A stretch of 64,000 nucleotides of DNA from Clostridiales bacterium. Lineage in GTDB: Bacteria > Bacillota > Clostridia > Peptostreptococcales > Acidaminobacteraceae. The stretch lies in assembly GCA_016342415.1 (NCBI GenBank), contig JAEIOD010000012.1, positions 1 to 64,000 on the forward strand, in the 5' to 3' direction. Every line of letters begins with the position of its first letter. Positions within the stretch are counted from its first letter, which is position 1. Positions 63,839-64,000 of this stretch are shown here, piece by piece. The notes under the pieces are model-generated. The model made no database searches. It was not told where the DNA came from and was given only the letters and a program-made list of their open reading frames with translations. Position numbers and translations under genes: made by a program.

Positions 63839-64000
63839 TTAATATTGGACACTTAATAAACAGAGTCCACCCGCGCTAGATATGTGTCCTACACTATCGG
63901 GTTCTTTAAATTCAAAGGCATTTTCAATGCTTCTAACTGGAATTTGTCCAAGACCAATTTGAACCAAAGTACCAACTATCTTTTTCTCCATGTTCAATAA
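63839..64000 (-). CDS. truA: tRNA pseudouridine synthase A (TruA)-like, 3' end only
   Basis: The last 53 codons of a gene that runs off the window. KIVGTLVQIGLGQIPV and the closing GGLCLLSVQY match the C-terminus of TruA, which makes pseudouridine at positions 38-40 of tRNA anticodon arms. The usual AGPTAPA motif before the end reads VGHISSAGG, so this copy is divergent or a paralogue. Stop TAA at 63839, terminator after it. Confidence 0.75.
   Translation of the reverse strand, partial: LLNMEKKIVGTLVQIGLGQIPVRSIENAFEFKEPDSVGHISSAGGLCLLSVQY

Overview
The window is a 64 kb stretch of AT-rich chromosomal DNA. Its genes have strong AGGAGG-type ribosome-binding sites, ATG/GTG/TTG starts and ordinary TGA stops. 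The family mix (DUF4317 protein, TIGR04076 protein, Y-family polymerase of the UmuC/UvrX kind, many OmpR-type two-component systems, MerR/TetR-controlled efflux and inactivation genes, CggR-like operators in front of a GAPDH gene) points to a low-GC Firmicute, most likely Clostridia or a relative. The species cannot be told. No rRNA, tRNA, CRISPR array, phage module or site-specific recombinase gene was seen.

Layout. 0-5.9 kb: Y-family DNA polymerase, an unknown protein, an HD-GYP c-di-GMP phosphodiesterase, a broken small membrane gene and an MFS exporter. 6-28.8 kb: an accessory region of short, unrelated genes (several GNAT acetyltransferases, a histidine phosphatase-like protein, methyltransferases, a lipoprotein, an XRE regulator, a DUF2971 protein, tiny membrane proteins, a lipoprotein/kinase/regulator operon, an MFS exporter, an IS1182 remnant, a TIGR04076 protein). 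They are separated again and again by a 63-88 bp imperfect-palindromic element whose ends read ACAAATCAGAA and TTTCAATTTGT on the + strand. Sixteen complete or partial copies lie here, all in one orientation, most with a variable hairpin or terminator in the centre. Stop codons of genes or gene remnants often fall inside the element. This looks like a gene-cassette array with attC-like sites and is the main discovery of the window, although no integrase is present.

29-40.5 kb: DUF4317 protein, flavoprotein, a TetR plus rifampicin-phosphotransferase-like operon with two tandem operators, a MATE/MerR/GNAT operon with a textbook 19-bp-spacer MerR promoter, a divergent GAPDH with CggR-like operators, and a methyltransferase. 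40.7-51.3 kb: a two-component system divergent from a seven-helix membrane protein, a secreted Ntn hydrolase, and an AraC regulator next to an amino-acid permease and two CocE-like hydrolases, one of which has lost the nucleophilic serine.

51.7-53.5 kb: a small-peptide locus with 5.7 copies of a 191-bp tandem repeat. 53.8-58 kb: an SRPBCC protein and a response regulator/ABC transporter/histidine kinase operon of the kind used for peptide resistance. 58.6-64 kb: a helix-turn-helix protein coupled to an HExxH protein, an alpha/beta hydrolase divergent from a condensation-like acyltransferase and a membrane protein, and the 3' end of a truA-like gene running off the window.
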